From contig JAOMEV010000024.1 in the NCBI GenBank assembly GCA_028346125.1, forward strand, positions 1 to 39,460: a stretch of DNA of 39,460 bases, given 5' to 3'. The notes beneath the pieces were generated by a model. That model was not told the DNA's origin. It saw only the letters and a list, made by a program, of their open reading frames with translations, and ran no database searches. The stretch comes from Bacteriovoracales bacterium. Lineage in GTDB: Bacteria; Bdellovibrionota; Bacteriovoracia; Bacteriovoracales; Bacteriovoracaceae. Both the position numbers and the translations under genes were made by a program. Positions 1-6,364 of this stretch are shown here, in pieces (within the stretch, counting starts at the first letter, position 1; each line of letters starts with the position of its first letter).

Positions 1-570
1 ATTTTTTATTATGAGGATGGGTCTCCGGTGGCCGATCATGAGGGGATCCACAACTATTATGTAGGGCAGGAAAATGTTCAATCGTTGGATGATGTTAAAA
101 TTGATCCAGATATAAGGGTTGTTGCTATAGATAGGAAAGGAAAAAATGTCTATATTAGTAAATCCAAACATATAAGGTATTCATCATGCCTTGTGACTAA
201 TTATATGCAGGATCTGGATACAGACACCTCTGTTCCAGTGAAAGTTTTCTGTCAGTTCGGCCAATTGAAAAAGAGACGGCCGTGCTTTCTCTATTTTAAA
301 AACAATGATACGGTTCTTTTACGGTTTCCCCAAGAGGTTATAGGCCTTCTTAGCAAGGGGATCCATGTGGCCATATACAATGGTGCAGGAAGTGGGGCCA
401 AAGTTATTGGAAATGGAACACTTCATTGGTTTGGACACTTTGATATTGATGGAAAATTTAGACGGCTTCCCGATCCTGAAGAAATAGAGCAGGAAATTTA
501 TAGTAGCGAAGAAGAGGAGTTGGATTTAACCCCTCACCTTCCTTCAAAAGATAGAGGTCTAACATTCTAA
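1..570 (+). CDS. Hypothetical protein, 5' end outside the window
   Basis: The reading frame is open from the first base, so the gene very probably begins upstream; a GTG at 28 is only an internal candidate start. About 189 codons are visible. I do not recognise the family. The protein looks soluble, with no membrane segment, and has a basic, beta-rich middle (motifs FCQFGQLKKRRPCF and VLLRFPQEVIGL) and an acidic C-terminus (EEIEQEIYSSEEEEL). A second unknown gene follows 16 bases later on the same strand, so the two probably form an operon. Confidence 0.7.
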   Translation: MFYYEDGSPVADHEGIHNYYVGQENVQSLDDVKIDPDIRVVAIDRKGKNVYISKSKHIRYSSCLVTNYMQDLDTDTSVPVKVFCQFGQLKKRRPCFLYFKNNDTVLLRFPQEVIGLLSKGIHVAIYNGAGSGAKVIGNGTLHWFGHFDIDGKFRRLPDPEEIEQEIYSSEEEELDLTPHLPSKDRGLTF

Positions 571-586
571 TAGTGCGAGTGCAATT

Positions 587-1054
587 ATGAGTTTACCTCC
601 AGACCTTTTAGAAAAGGTAAGTGCTATCATGAAGGATTCTGATTCAAAAGAATCAGGAAACCCTCTGCGAAATGATAAAACTATTAGAGAAATTCTTTAT
701 TGGGAGCGAATTCTCCGTGTTTCTAAAATAGAAATTCCTTTTTCTATAGGGCTTAATGACCTCCTCGTAAAAATAGGAAAAAAGGTACCTCTTAATTTGG
801 GGCCTCACTCTTATTCGTGTGACCTTTATAAATTGAGCTGGGAAAAAAATGAAAAGGGACATTACGGGTTTTTTATAGAAAATATTAAATTACAAAGAAA
901 GTTTCCTTTAGGCCGCTCACCATATTGGATAAGAGAGGTGATGGCCCCTCTTCTTGAGACTTTTTCCCTAGTGTTTTCAGATTATCTCGAAAGAATCGAA
1001 AAAGGCCTTGAAATTTGTGGCTCCATGCCGAGAAATCAGTCCCTATTTCAATAA
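587..1054 (+). CDS. Hypothetical protein, 155 aa
   Basis: Unrecognised soluble protein of 155 residues. No signal peptide, membrane helix or cofactor motif is visible. The N-terminal third is charged (KDSDSKESGNP) and the C-terminal third looks helical (WIREVMAPLLETFSLVF). The ATG at 587 has only a weak upstream ribosome site. The gene begins 16 bases after the stop of the previous unknown gene and ends about 70 bases before mnmA, so it is probably the second gene of a short transcription unit. Base composition is like the neighbours. Confidence 0.7.
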   Translation: MSLPPDLLEKVSAIMKDSDSKESGNPLRNDKTIREILYWERILRVSKIEIPFSIGLNDLLVKIGKKVPLNLGPHSYSCDLYKLSWEKNEKGHYGFFIENIKLQRKFPLGRSPYWIREVMAPLLETFSLVFSDYLERIEKGLEICGSMPRNQSLFQ

Positions 1055-1123
1055 ATTTTATTGTCTCAATGAAAAAATTTCTACCTTTTTGCCATGAAGT
1101 TAAAGAGTTGTTAAAGAGAATCT

Positions 1124-2278
1124 ATGTGGAATTTAACTGAATCAGAAAAGCAAAAAAACGCGCAAAAAACAGTCGTTGTGGGAATGTCTGGAGGAGTGGA
1201 CTCCTCGGTAAGTGCCCTCATCCTTAAAAAACAAGGGTATAATGTCATTGGTCTTTTCATGAAAAATTGGGAAGAAAAAGATGAAAATGGTGTTTGTCAG
1301 GCCTCTAAAGATTATAAAGATGTCGTAGATGTTTGTGAAAAAATCGATATACCTTATTACAGTGTTGAATTCATCGAAGAGTATAGAGAAAACGTTTTCC
1401 AAGACTTTTTGAAAGAGTACGAACTTGGTTATACTCCAAATCCTGATGTTCTTTGTAACAGAGAAATTAAGTTTAAAGTCTTTTTTGAAAAGGCCATTAA
1501 TGAGTTAGGTGCAGATTATTTGGCCACAGGACATTATTGTCAAAAATCAGCTGGTGGTAATCATTTAGTAAAAGGTGCTGATCCTTTAAAGGACCAGAGC
1601 TACTTTCTCTATACAATTAAAAGTGAGATCCTGGAAAAAGTTCTTTTTCCCATCGGTGGTATAGAAAAAAAGCTAGTGAGAGAACTCGCTCAAGAGTATG
1701 ACCTTTCCACAAAGAATAAAAAAGATAGTACAGGTATTTGTTTTATTGGCGAAAGAAACTTTAAGAAATTTCTAGGACAATATATTCAATTCACGAAAGG
1801 CCCTTTTAAAACCCTCGATGGTGAAGTCGTGGGAGAGCACACAGGTTCAACCTATTATACTCTTGGCCAAAGAAAGGGCCTTGGACTTGGAGGACCAGGA
1901 GAACCATGGTTTGTCCTTGATAAAGATATTGAGAAAAATATAGTTTATGTGGGACGTGGGGAGAAGCACCCTGCTTTATATACTGATACTCTTACGGCCA
2001 ACGAGGCTTCTTGGGTGTCAGGGTTCAACTTTGAACTCCCTTTTCGCTGTAAGGCCAAAGTTCGTTACAGGCAAGTTGATCAGGATTGTGTCATCGAGAA
2101 CATCAGTAACGGCATTATTACAGTTCGCTTTTTAGAACCCCAAAGAGCTGTTACCCCGAGACAAAGTATCGTTTTTTATAAGGATCAAGTTTGTCTTGGT
2201 GGTGCTATGATAGAGGCTCCTGGGAAGAGCTACTATGATCTTGGAAAAATACCTTCGGCAGTCGAACTCAATATTTAG
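1124..2278 (+). CDS. mnmA: tRNA-specific 2-thiouridylase MnmA
   Basis: MnmA uses ATP and a persulfide relay to 2-thiolate U34 in the wobble position of tRNA-Lys, -Glu and -Gln. Seen here: the PP-loop motif GMSGGVDSS at residues 20-28 for ATP binding, the NPDVLCNREIKF motif with Cys111, and STGICFIGERNF with Cys206, which are the two catalytic cysteines of the family. The C-terminal beta-barrel region (YTLGQRKGLGLG, then YVGRG) is intact. The length of 384 aa is slightly above the usual 360-370 because of an N-terminal extension of about 15 residues. The ATG has an AGAGAA ribosome site five bases upstream. The 3' end overlaps the convergent small gene by 11 bases. Identification is firm. Confidence 0.97.
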   Translation: MWNLTESEKQKNAQKTVVVGMSGGVDSSVSALILKKQGYNVIGLFMKNWEEKDENGVCQASKDYKDVVDVCEKIDIPYYSVEFIEEYRENVFQDFLKEYELGYTPNPDVLCNREIKFKVFFEKAINELGADYLATGHYCQKSAGGNHLVKGADPLKDQSYFLYTIKSEILEKVLFPIGGIEKKLVRELAQEYDLSTKNKKDSTGICFIGERNFKKFLGQYIQFTKGPFKTLDGEVVGEHTGSTYYTLGQRKGLGLGGPGEPWFVLDKDIEKNIVYVGRGEKHPALYTDTLTANEASWVSGFNFELPFRCKAKVRYRQVDQDCVIENISNGIITVRFLEPQRAVTPRQSIVFYKDQVCLGGAMIEAPGKSYYDLGKIPSAVELNI

Positions 2279-2465
2279 ATGCCTTGTTGGAGGCAACTTT
2301 CTCTTTGTAGGCCTCACAGTTTTTTCCCGTTTCTTTTCTAACCACATAACTGGGAATTGTTGAGGCTTCGAAACCAAAAACCCTACATCCCCTAGGTTTT
2401 TGAGGGTTCCAGGTATTGTAATAGTATTTACACCGCAGACATTTTACCTGTTTATCTTTTTCCAT
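2268..2465 (-). CDS. Small Cys-rich conserved protein, 65 aa
   Basis: Small soluble protein with four cysteines in the pattern C9-x2-C12 ... RGC27 ... C50, which suggests a small metal (zinc or iron) site. The motif set KCLRCKYYY / PRGCRVFGF / IPSYVV resembles small conserved proteins seen in several proteobacterial genomes, sometimes mislabelled as uracil-DNA glycosylase; the function is unknown to me. An ATG four codons further upstream is in frame, but GGAGGG lies just ahead of the second ATG (2465) and overlaps the first, so the shorter form is chosen. The gene is convergent with mnmA, and the two reading frames overlap at their 3' ends. Confidence 0.75.
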   Translation of the reverse strand: MEKDKQVKCLRCKYYYNTWNPQKPRGCRVFGFEASTIPSYVVRKETGKNCEAYKEKVASNKASKY

Positions 2466-2645
2466 CAGGCCCTCCATTTTTTGGCCTTATCGTCATTATA
2501 ACTGGGAAAATGATTAAATAACCGATGTTTTTTTCCCTAATTAACTTCCTATCTGAGTGTCAAAAAGTTATTCAGGAAGATTCTTATTTTGACGATTAGA
2601 CTTAAGTGTCAATTCTAAGTAACTAATTTTAAAGGTTTCAGTTTA

Positions 2646-2661
2646 TGGCATGCATCATGCA
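2646..2661 (+). promoter_or_regulatory. Possible sigma-54-type -24/-12 promoter
   Basis: TGGCA, then a GC element ending at 2660, gives the GG-N10-GC spacing of sigma-54 promoters. The -24 half is a near-consensus TGGCA and the -12 half is ATGCA instead of TTGCA. It lies about 40 bases ahead of the ATG at 2700. The same stretch is partly palindromic (GCATGCATCATGC), so a chance match is possible. Confidence 0.35.
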
Positions 2662-2699
2662 TCAAAAATAGAAAAAATAATAACAAAGATTTGGGAAAC

Positions 2700-2966
2700 A
2701 TGAAAAAGGTTATTAACAACACACAAAAAAGTCTAACCAGAAATGAAGAAATGGAAAGTACCGTTATTCGCTTTCCTCAAAAAAAAGAATTAGCTGTTCA
2801 GAACTCTGCTCCGGCAATACAAGAGAACGAAGCAAAACCGATTTCTGAAAAAAGTCAGGACTTGGAAAAACGTCCCACAGAAACCTTATTACAAAAACTG
2901 GACCGGCTAGAAAAATATCATAAAAGAATACATTACTACTTGAAAGAAATTGAATCCTTCCAATAG
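2700..2966 (+). CDS. Small hypothetical protein, 88 aa
   Basis: Unrecognised charged protein. The first half is polar and looks disordered (IRFPQKKELAVQ, ENEAKPISEKSQ). The second half is a likely amphipathic helix (LLQKLDRLEKYHKRIHYYLKEI). There is no signal peptide or membrane segment. The ATG at 2700 is preferred; a TTG nine bases upstream is also in frame. The gene stands alone between the convergent Cys-rich gene and tRNA-Leu and may be transcribed from the sigma-54-like site about 40 bases upstream. Confidence 0.6.
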   Translation: MKKVINNTQKSLTRNEEMESTVIRFPQKKELAVQNSAPAIQENEAKPISEKSQDLEKRPTETLLQKLDRLEKYHKRIHYYLKEIESFQ

Positions 2967-3059
2967 AGGTTTTTGCTTAGTGTCGAAAAACGAGGGTAGA
3001 CGGCCTCGTTAAAAACTGATAAAAGATATCCACGAAAAATTCATCTCGTTTTCTTTTGA

Positions 3060-3146
3060 GCTCGGGTGGTGAAATTGGTAGACACGCATGGTTGAGGGCC
3101 ATGTGGCCTTTAGGCTGTGCTGGTTCAAGTCCAGTCCCGAGCACCA
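3060..3146 (+). tRNA. tRNA-Leu (anticodon GAG)
   Basis: The acceptor stem GCTCGGG (3060-3066) pairs with CCCGAGC (3136-3142), followed by discriminator A and an encoded CCA (3144-3146). The D-loop is a leucine-type TGGTGAAATTGGTAGACA. The anticodon stem CATGG/CCATG encloses the loop TTGAGGG, so the anticodon is GAG at 3094-3096 (reads CUC/CUU). A long variable arm (GGCCTTTAGGC) follows, as expected for class II tRNAs, and the T-loop is TTCAAGT. The total length is 87 bases. Confidence 0.97.
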
Positions 3147-3278
3147 TTAAGATAATATATTCGGCTAACACGTTCTTAAACAGCTACCCAACTACTAGTG
3201 ACACATTTGCCCAGACCTTCCCGATAACTTTTGAAACGAGTTTATCTTGTGTCTTTAAAATGGATTTTGATTAATAAG

Positions 3279-3310
3279 CGTTAAAATAAACTAAAAGGGT
3301 TATTTTAACG
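3279..3310. terminator. AT-rich inverted repeat, possible bidirectional terminator
   Basis: An 11-bp perfect inverted repeat, CGTTAAAATAA / TTATTTTAACG, is separated by a 10-base loop and followed by a T-rich stretch. It lies between the rightward tRNA gene and the leftward mini-operon that ends at 3313, where a shared terminator would be expected. The stem is AT-rich, so termination strength is uncertain. Confidence 0.5.
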
Positions 3311-3312
3311 AT

Positions 3313-3510
3313 CTAGTTTTTAAAAGCGATGCTGCTTAGATTAATACCTAATTCAGTAACAATAACATTTTCCAAATCTTTTGCTTCTTTCTCAAGCCTT
3401 GTGATTTCTGGCCAGTCGTCACCGAGCAGTTTTCGACAATTTTGTATCATCGTTACTTTTTCTTTGTATTTGTCGATTATGGCCTGTTGGGCACATTTTC
3501 CTAAAGTCAT
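3313..3510 (-). CDS. Small hypothetical protein, 65 aa (third gene of mini-operon)
   Basis: Small helical protein (KYKEKVTMIQNCRKLLG, then ITRLEKEAKDLENVI) with a probable coiled-coil centre and no membrane segment. I do not recognise it. AGAGG lies a few bases upstream of the ATG, and the start sits 13 bases after the stop of the 50-aa membrane peptide, so it is the last gene of a three-gene reverse-strand operon. The stop abuts the inverted repeat at 3279-3310. Such packing of tiny genes is typical of mobile or phage-derived segments, but no integrase or structural gene is visible here. Confidence 0.65.
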   Translation of the reverse strand: MTLGKCAQQAIIDKYKEKVTMIQNCRKLLGDDWPEITRLEKEAKDLENVIVTELGINLSSIAFKN

Positions 3511-3523
3511 TTTGACCTCTTCT

Positions 3524-3676
3524 TTAACCTACAAAAAAATAAAATCCACCATAAGCAATGAAAATTATAAATGCCAACATTCCGATCATCACGGAAAACA
3601 TATGGCCAACTTCTGCGAGACTAATATTAGTCTTGCAATGCTCTTCTACAATCTCTTTTTCATCAAAAACTTTCAC
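3524..3676 (-). CDS. Small single-pass membrane peptide, 50 aa (hidden gene)
   Basis: A GTG start at 3676 overlaps the TGA of the upstream gene in the arrangement GTGA, and an AGGAG ribosome site lies about six bases ahead of it. The product is 50 residues: a charged N-terminus (KVFDEKEIVEEHC), then a hydrophobic segment from about residue 26 to the end (FSVMIGMLAFIIFIAYGG) that would form one transmembrane helix. Translational coupling to the upstream gene and tight spacing (13 bases) to the downstream gene support a real coding sequence despite its size. The function is unknown; small membrane peptides in such places can be phage accessory proteins, toxins or regulators of membrane proteins. 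Confidence 0.65.
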   Translation of the reverse strand: MKVFDEKEIVEEHCKTNISLAEVGHMFSVMIGMLAFIIFIAYGGFYFFVG

Positions 3677-3900
3677 TTTGCGCTCCTTCCAACAACTTTT
3701 TCCAAAAGCCCATTTCTAGCATAGACTTCTATAGCATTTCTCATAGAGTCTTCAACGATATCGTAAAGGTCACTTTTTAATATTTTTTGAAACAGGCTGA
3801 TTACTTGATTGTGATTTAATTCACCGTACTCAAACAAGATTAGCAAATCTATTAGATGATTGTTTGGTCCAAAGTAACTTTCTATGCCAGCCTTCTTCAT
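3673..3900 (-). CDS. Small protein resembling phage DUF7417-type domains, 75 aa
   Basis: First gene of the reverse-strand mini-operon, with GGGAG upstream of the ATG. The sequence pattern NNHLIDLLILFEYGEL ... VISLFQKILKSDLYD ... R-N-A-x-x-V-YARNGLLEK follows the layout I associate with short phage proteins of the DUF7417 type (an acidic GEL turn, then LFQ-x-LI, then an Arg/Ala helix ending in a Gly-Leu turn). The match is from memory of the pattern and is not a computed hit. Its stop codon overlaps the GTG start of the membrane peptide. Together with the nearby tRNA it hints at a small remnant of an integrated element, but no integrase or attachment repeat was found. Confidence 0.6.
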   Translation of the reverse strand: MKKAGIESYFGPNNHLIDLLILFEYGELNHNQVISLFQKILKSDLYDIVEDSMRNAIEVYARNGLLEKVVGRSAK

Positions 3901-4392
3901 ATGAAACTCCCTTAATAAAGAGAATACTCTAGGTTTTTTTGTGACCTCTTTTTTTCCGAAATGAGCTTTAGTGATCTATTTAAAATTAATAACTTATAGA
4001 ACTAATCTAAAGAGCTTCCAACCTTTTCTTTAGATTAAGTATCACAAGTAATTGTTATTATTATAACCTTAAAGGTTTCAAAAGTTGTCCGGCTGGAATA
4101 CATAAAAGCTCAGTTCAAATCAATTCAATTCAATTGACTTTTGTAACTCATGCAATATTCATTTTTAAGCTTTAAGAAATTTAGAGTTTGGATAAAAAAA
4201 TTTTTATACAAAAATTAGATGATCAGGTCAGTTGTATTTAAAAAAAATAAATGGTGAGACAATATTAAATACCAATTTTAAAATTGATGGAGTGGACGTT
4301 ACTGAAGCTTCAAAAGGTTTCTTTTGCAGCTTTCTGGGGACAGGCTTTGGGCCTTAGTCGAGGTATTTTGTAAATAGGGGAGAGGTCAGTTT
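3901..4392. other. Intergenic region between mini-operon and lipase gene
   Basis: About 490 bases with no convincing gene. It contains an 11-bp inverted repeat at 4003-4013 / 4027-4037 (AATCTAAAG / CTTTAGATT core, 13-base loop), which could be an operator or a weak hairpin. A 12-base motif TTAAAGGTTTCA around 4070 also occurs near 2632. A short open frame at about 4227-4350 (reading NGETILNTNFKIDG ... EASKGFF) ends shortly before the lipase and could be a gene remnant. It lacks a clear start, so it is not called. Confidence 0.4.
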
Positions 4393-5394
4393 ATGAAAAT
4401 ATCAAAGGCAGTGTTTATATTCTTTTTTGTATTTGGAATGTTGTCTTCTGGAGCAATTTCAAAGACTGAGAACTGTTTTGCTTCTGAAGAAGGTAAATCT
4501 GATCAAGAATATGAAAATGGAAAGTACTTTGGTTCTATTGATAATTATGACAAAACACTGCTTAAAACTGCTATATCGGCGTTAACTCATTCATGTATTG
4601 TTACTCAGAAGGAATCATCCAAAACTTTTGAACTACTCGAAGAAAAGGGATGGAACGACCTGAATGAGCAAGGTTCTACTGCAAAAAAAATTGAAGATGG
4701 GATTATTGAGCCTAGGGCAGGGCGGGCCTATGTTGCTTATAATAAAAAGATCAATACTCTCGTTGTAGTTTTTCGTGGGATTGGTGTAAAAGGAATGGGG
4801 CAAGGTTACAAGTTAAGATTGCTTAAAAATGCATTAGCAGACTCTAACCTCCTTCTTAAAAAAATAGCTTGGTTACCTGAAAAAATTCTAGAAAAGTGGA
4901 AGGGATTGACCGAAGAACGATTTGAAGAATGGAAAGGAATTAAGGTTCATCACGGTTTTAATAAAGAGTATAAGCGTTTTATTAAAACTATAGATAAGCG
5001 CATAAGTTCGTTTTTAGAAAAGCAAAAGAAGACGTCAGCTGTTTATTGTCTCGGTTTCAGTTTAGGTGCCGCATTGGCAACACATTGTGGCGCTCATTTG
5101 AAGCTTCGATTTGGTATTGATCCCAAGGTTCTCGTTGGAGCTTCACCACGAGTAGGAGGAAAGGCCTTTCAAGAAGCATATGATAAATTAATAAAAAGTA
5201 GTGCGCGTTTAATGCTCGAGAAAGATCCAGTCCCCCAGATCCCAGGCAATCTTTTAAAAAGAAAATACAAGCATATAGGCCATGGTTTACTTCCACTCTA
5301 TCACGATAGGAAAATAGGTGAGCGTCTTAAAAAAGCGGTCCTTAAATTGATAACCCATACTTGGGGTAATGGAGAGATATTTCACGCTTCATAA
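4393..5394 (+). CDS. Secreted class-3 lipase (alpha/beta hydrolase)
   Basis: A member of the Lipase_3 (PF01764) fold group that hydrolyses acylglycerols or related esters. Residues 1 to about 24 form a signal peptide (KISKAVFIFFFVFGML), so the enzyme is exported. Seen: the oxyanion-region strand LVVVFRGI (123-130), the nucleophile elbow GFSLG with Ser223, and the acid motif KDPVPQIP with Asp278. His294 or His297 in YKHIGH completes the triad. Residues 131-180 hold a charged, helical insert that could be a lid. AGGGGAGAGG lies upstream of the ATG. The gene stands alone; a predatory or saprophytic lipid-degrading role is an inference. The substrate cannot be read from sequence. Confidence 0.85.
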   Translation: MKISKAVFIFFFVFGMLSSGAISKTENCFASEEGKSDQEYENGKYFGSIDNYDKTLLKTAISALTHSCIVTQKESSKTFELLEEKGWNDLNEQGSTAKKIEDGIIEPRAGRAYVAYNKKINTLVVVFRGIGVKGMGQGYKLRLLKNALADSNLLLKKIAWLPEKILEKWKGLTEERFEEWKGIKVHHGFNKEYKRFIKTIDKRISSFLEKQKKTSAVYCLGFSLGAALATHCGAHLKLRFGIDPKVLVGASPRVGGKAFQEAYDKLIKSSARLMLEKDPVPQIPGNLLKRKYKHIGHGLLPLYHDRKIGERLKKAVLKLITHTWGNGEIFHAS

Positions 5395-5701
5395 AATACC
5401 ATAATTACTTGGAATATAAGAAGGCCATCCGGAAACATCTAATTATTTGTAAGTCCAAGTGTAAGGGAGGGGTTCTCAAGAGTCTTGCTCGAGCCGAACG
5501 AGATCTATAGACATAATAAAAGCCTTTTTAAATTAAAAAAGTGGTCAGTATTTAAATGATTGTAATTATTAAGTTTTTAATGGCTTGATTTGAACTATTA
5601 ATGAACTTCAAACAAAATCTCCGAACTATTTGTGAACCATTTAATTAAAAGCAAATTGGTTTTAAAATGAGGAAAGAAGCTAACAATAAAAGGAAATTAT
5701 T
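5395..5701. other. Intergenic region with spaced direct repeats
   Basis: About 300 bases without a convincing gene. It holds two copies of GAACTATTNNTGAAC (5592-5606 and 5623-5637), exactly 31 bases apart, about three helical turns. This could be a tandem regulator site for the small gene that starts at 5702. A weak AT-rich hairpin with a T run near 5522-5541 may end lipase transcription. Confidence 0.35.
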
Positions 5702-5860
5702 ATGAAAAATAGAACAAAGTTTTCAAAAAGCGTTGTCGAGTGGTGGATAAAGTGGAGTAGAATACACAGGAAGTCTTTGATTTCACAAACAGAAGCAGAA
5801 AGTGAATTAGATACTCTCAGGAATTTTTTGAGCGCTTTGAAGGGTTATCACTCTAAATAA
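5702..5860 (+). CDS. Small hypothetical protein, 52 aa
   Basis: Open frame of 52 codons with an AGGA ribosome site about eight bases ahead of the ATG. The product is basic and aromatic at its N-terminus (VVEWWIKWSRIHRK), then acidic and helical (EAESELDTLRNFLSALK). No similarity is recognised. It lies between the lipase and the receiver-domain gene, downstream of the direct repeats at 5592-5637. The reading frame, ribosome site and amphipathic composition argue for a real small gene, but nothing else confirms it. Confidence 0.5.
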   Translation: MKNRTKFSKSVVEWWIKWSRIHRKSLISQTEAESELDTLRNFLSALKGYHSK

Positions 5861-5977
5861 GTTCCCTTGATAAAGAAATTATTTTTTCCTAACTTATTTA
5901 AATATTCTAGAGACTTAAACTTTTTAAAATAATACCGCTAAGTAAGATCGACTTAAAATAATTTCAAAAGGGATCTT

Positions 5978-6364
5978 ATGAAGATTTTAATTGTTGAAGA
6001 TGATGAGGCCATGGTTAGCCTTTACAAGGTTTGGTTGAAAGCAACAAAATCTGAAATAGAAATTTGTGACAATTCTTATGATGTTTCTGACAAAATTAAA
6101 ACAGGTCGAATAAAAGAATACCACCTTCTCATTGTTGATTTAAAGCTCCAAGGGTCTGAGGATGGAGATAAAATCGTTGACCAGCTTTCACAGGTAGAGT
6201 CCGAAAACAAAGAAAAAACCCCAATCATTTTTTTAAGTAGTGAAATAAATCAAGAAATGCAGCAAAAGTACGGAGATATGAGAAATATAAAGCTGTTAGA
6301 GAAAACATCTGTAAATTCTGAAATTTTAAGAAACCAAATTTTGGAAGTTATAGCTGGTCTTTAG
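5978..6364 (+). CDS. Stand-alone response-regulator receiver (CheY-like)
   Basis: A single receiver domain of 128 residues with no output domain. Acidic pocket residues are Asp8/Asp9 (VEDDEAM), the phosphoacceptor is Asp54 (LLIVDLKLQG), the switch residue is Ser87 or Ser88 (IIFLSSE) and the conserved lysine is Lys109 (LLEKTS). Such proteins take phosphate from a histidine kinase or HPt domain and act by protein contact. Its stop codon directly abuts the stop codon of the convergent kinase gene (no base between). Both neighbouring kinases carry HPt domains and no receiver, so this protein is a reasonable partner for either one. That pairing is an inference. Confidence 0.92.
   Translation: MKILIVEDDEAMVSLYKVWLKATKSEIEICDNSYDVSDKIKTGRIKEYHLLIVDLKLQGSEDGDKIVDQLSQVESENKEKTPIIFLSSEINQEMQQKYGDMRNIKLLEKTSVNSEILRNQILEVIAGL

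Noticed and set aside
3056..3274. Open frame of 72 codons across the tRNA
   Set aside because: It coincides with the tRNA-Leu gene and its conserved bases; no ribosome site or coding signal of its own.
3060..3900. Prophage or integrative element anchored at tRNA-Leu
   Set aside because: No second copy of the tRNA 3' end, no integrase and no structural genes are visible; only three tiny genes suggest it.
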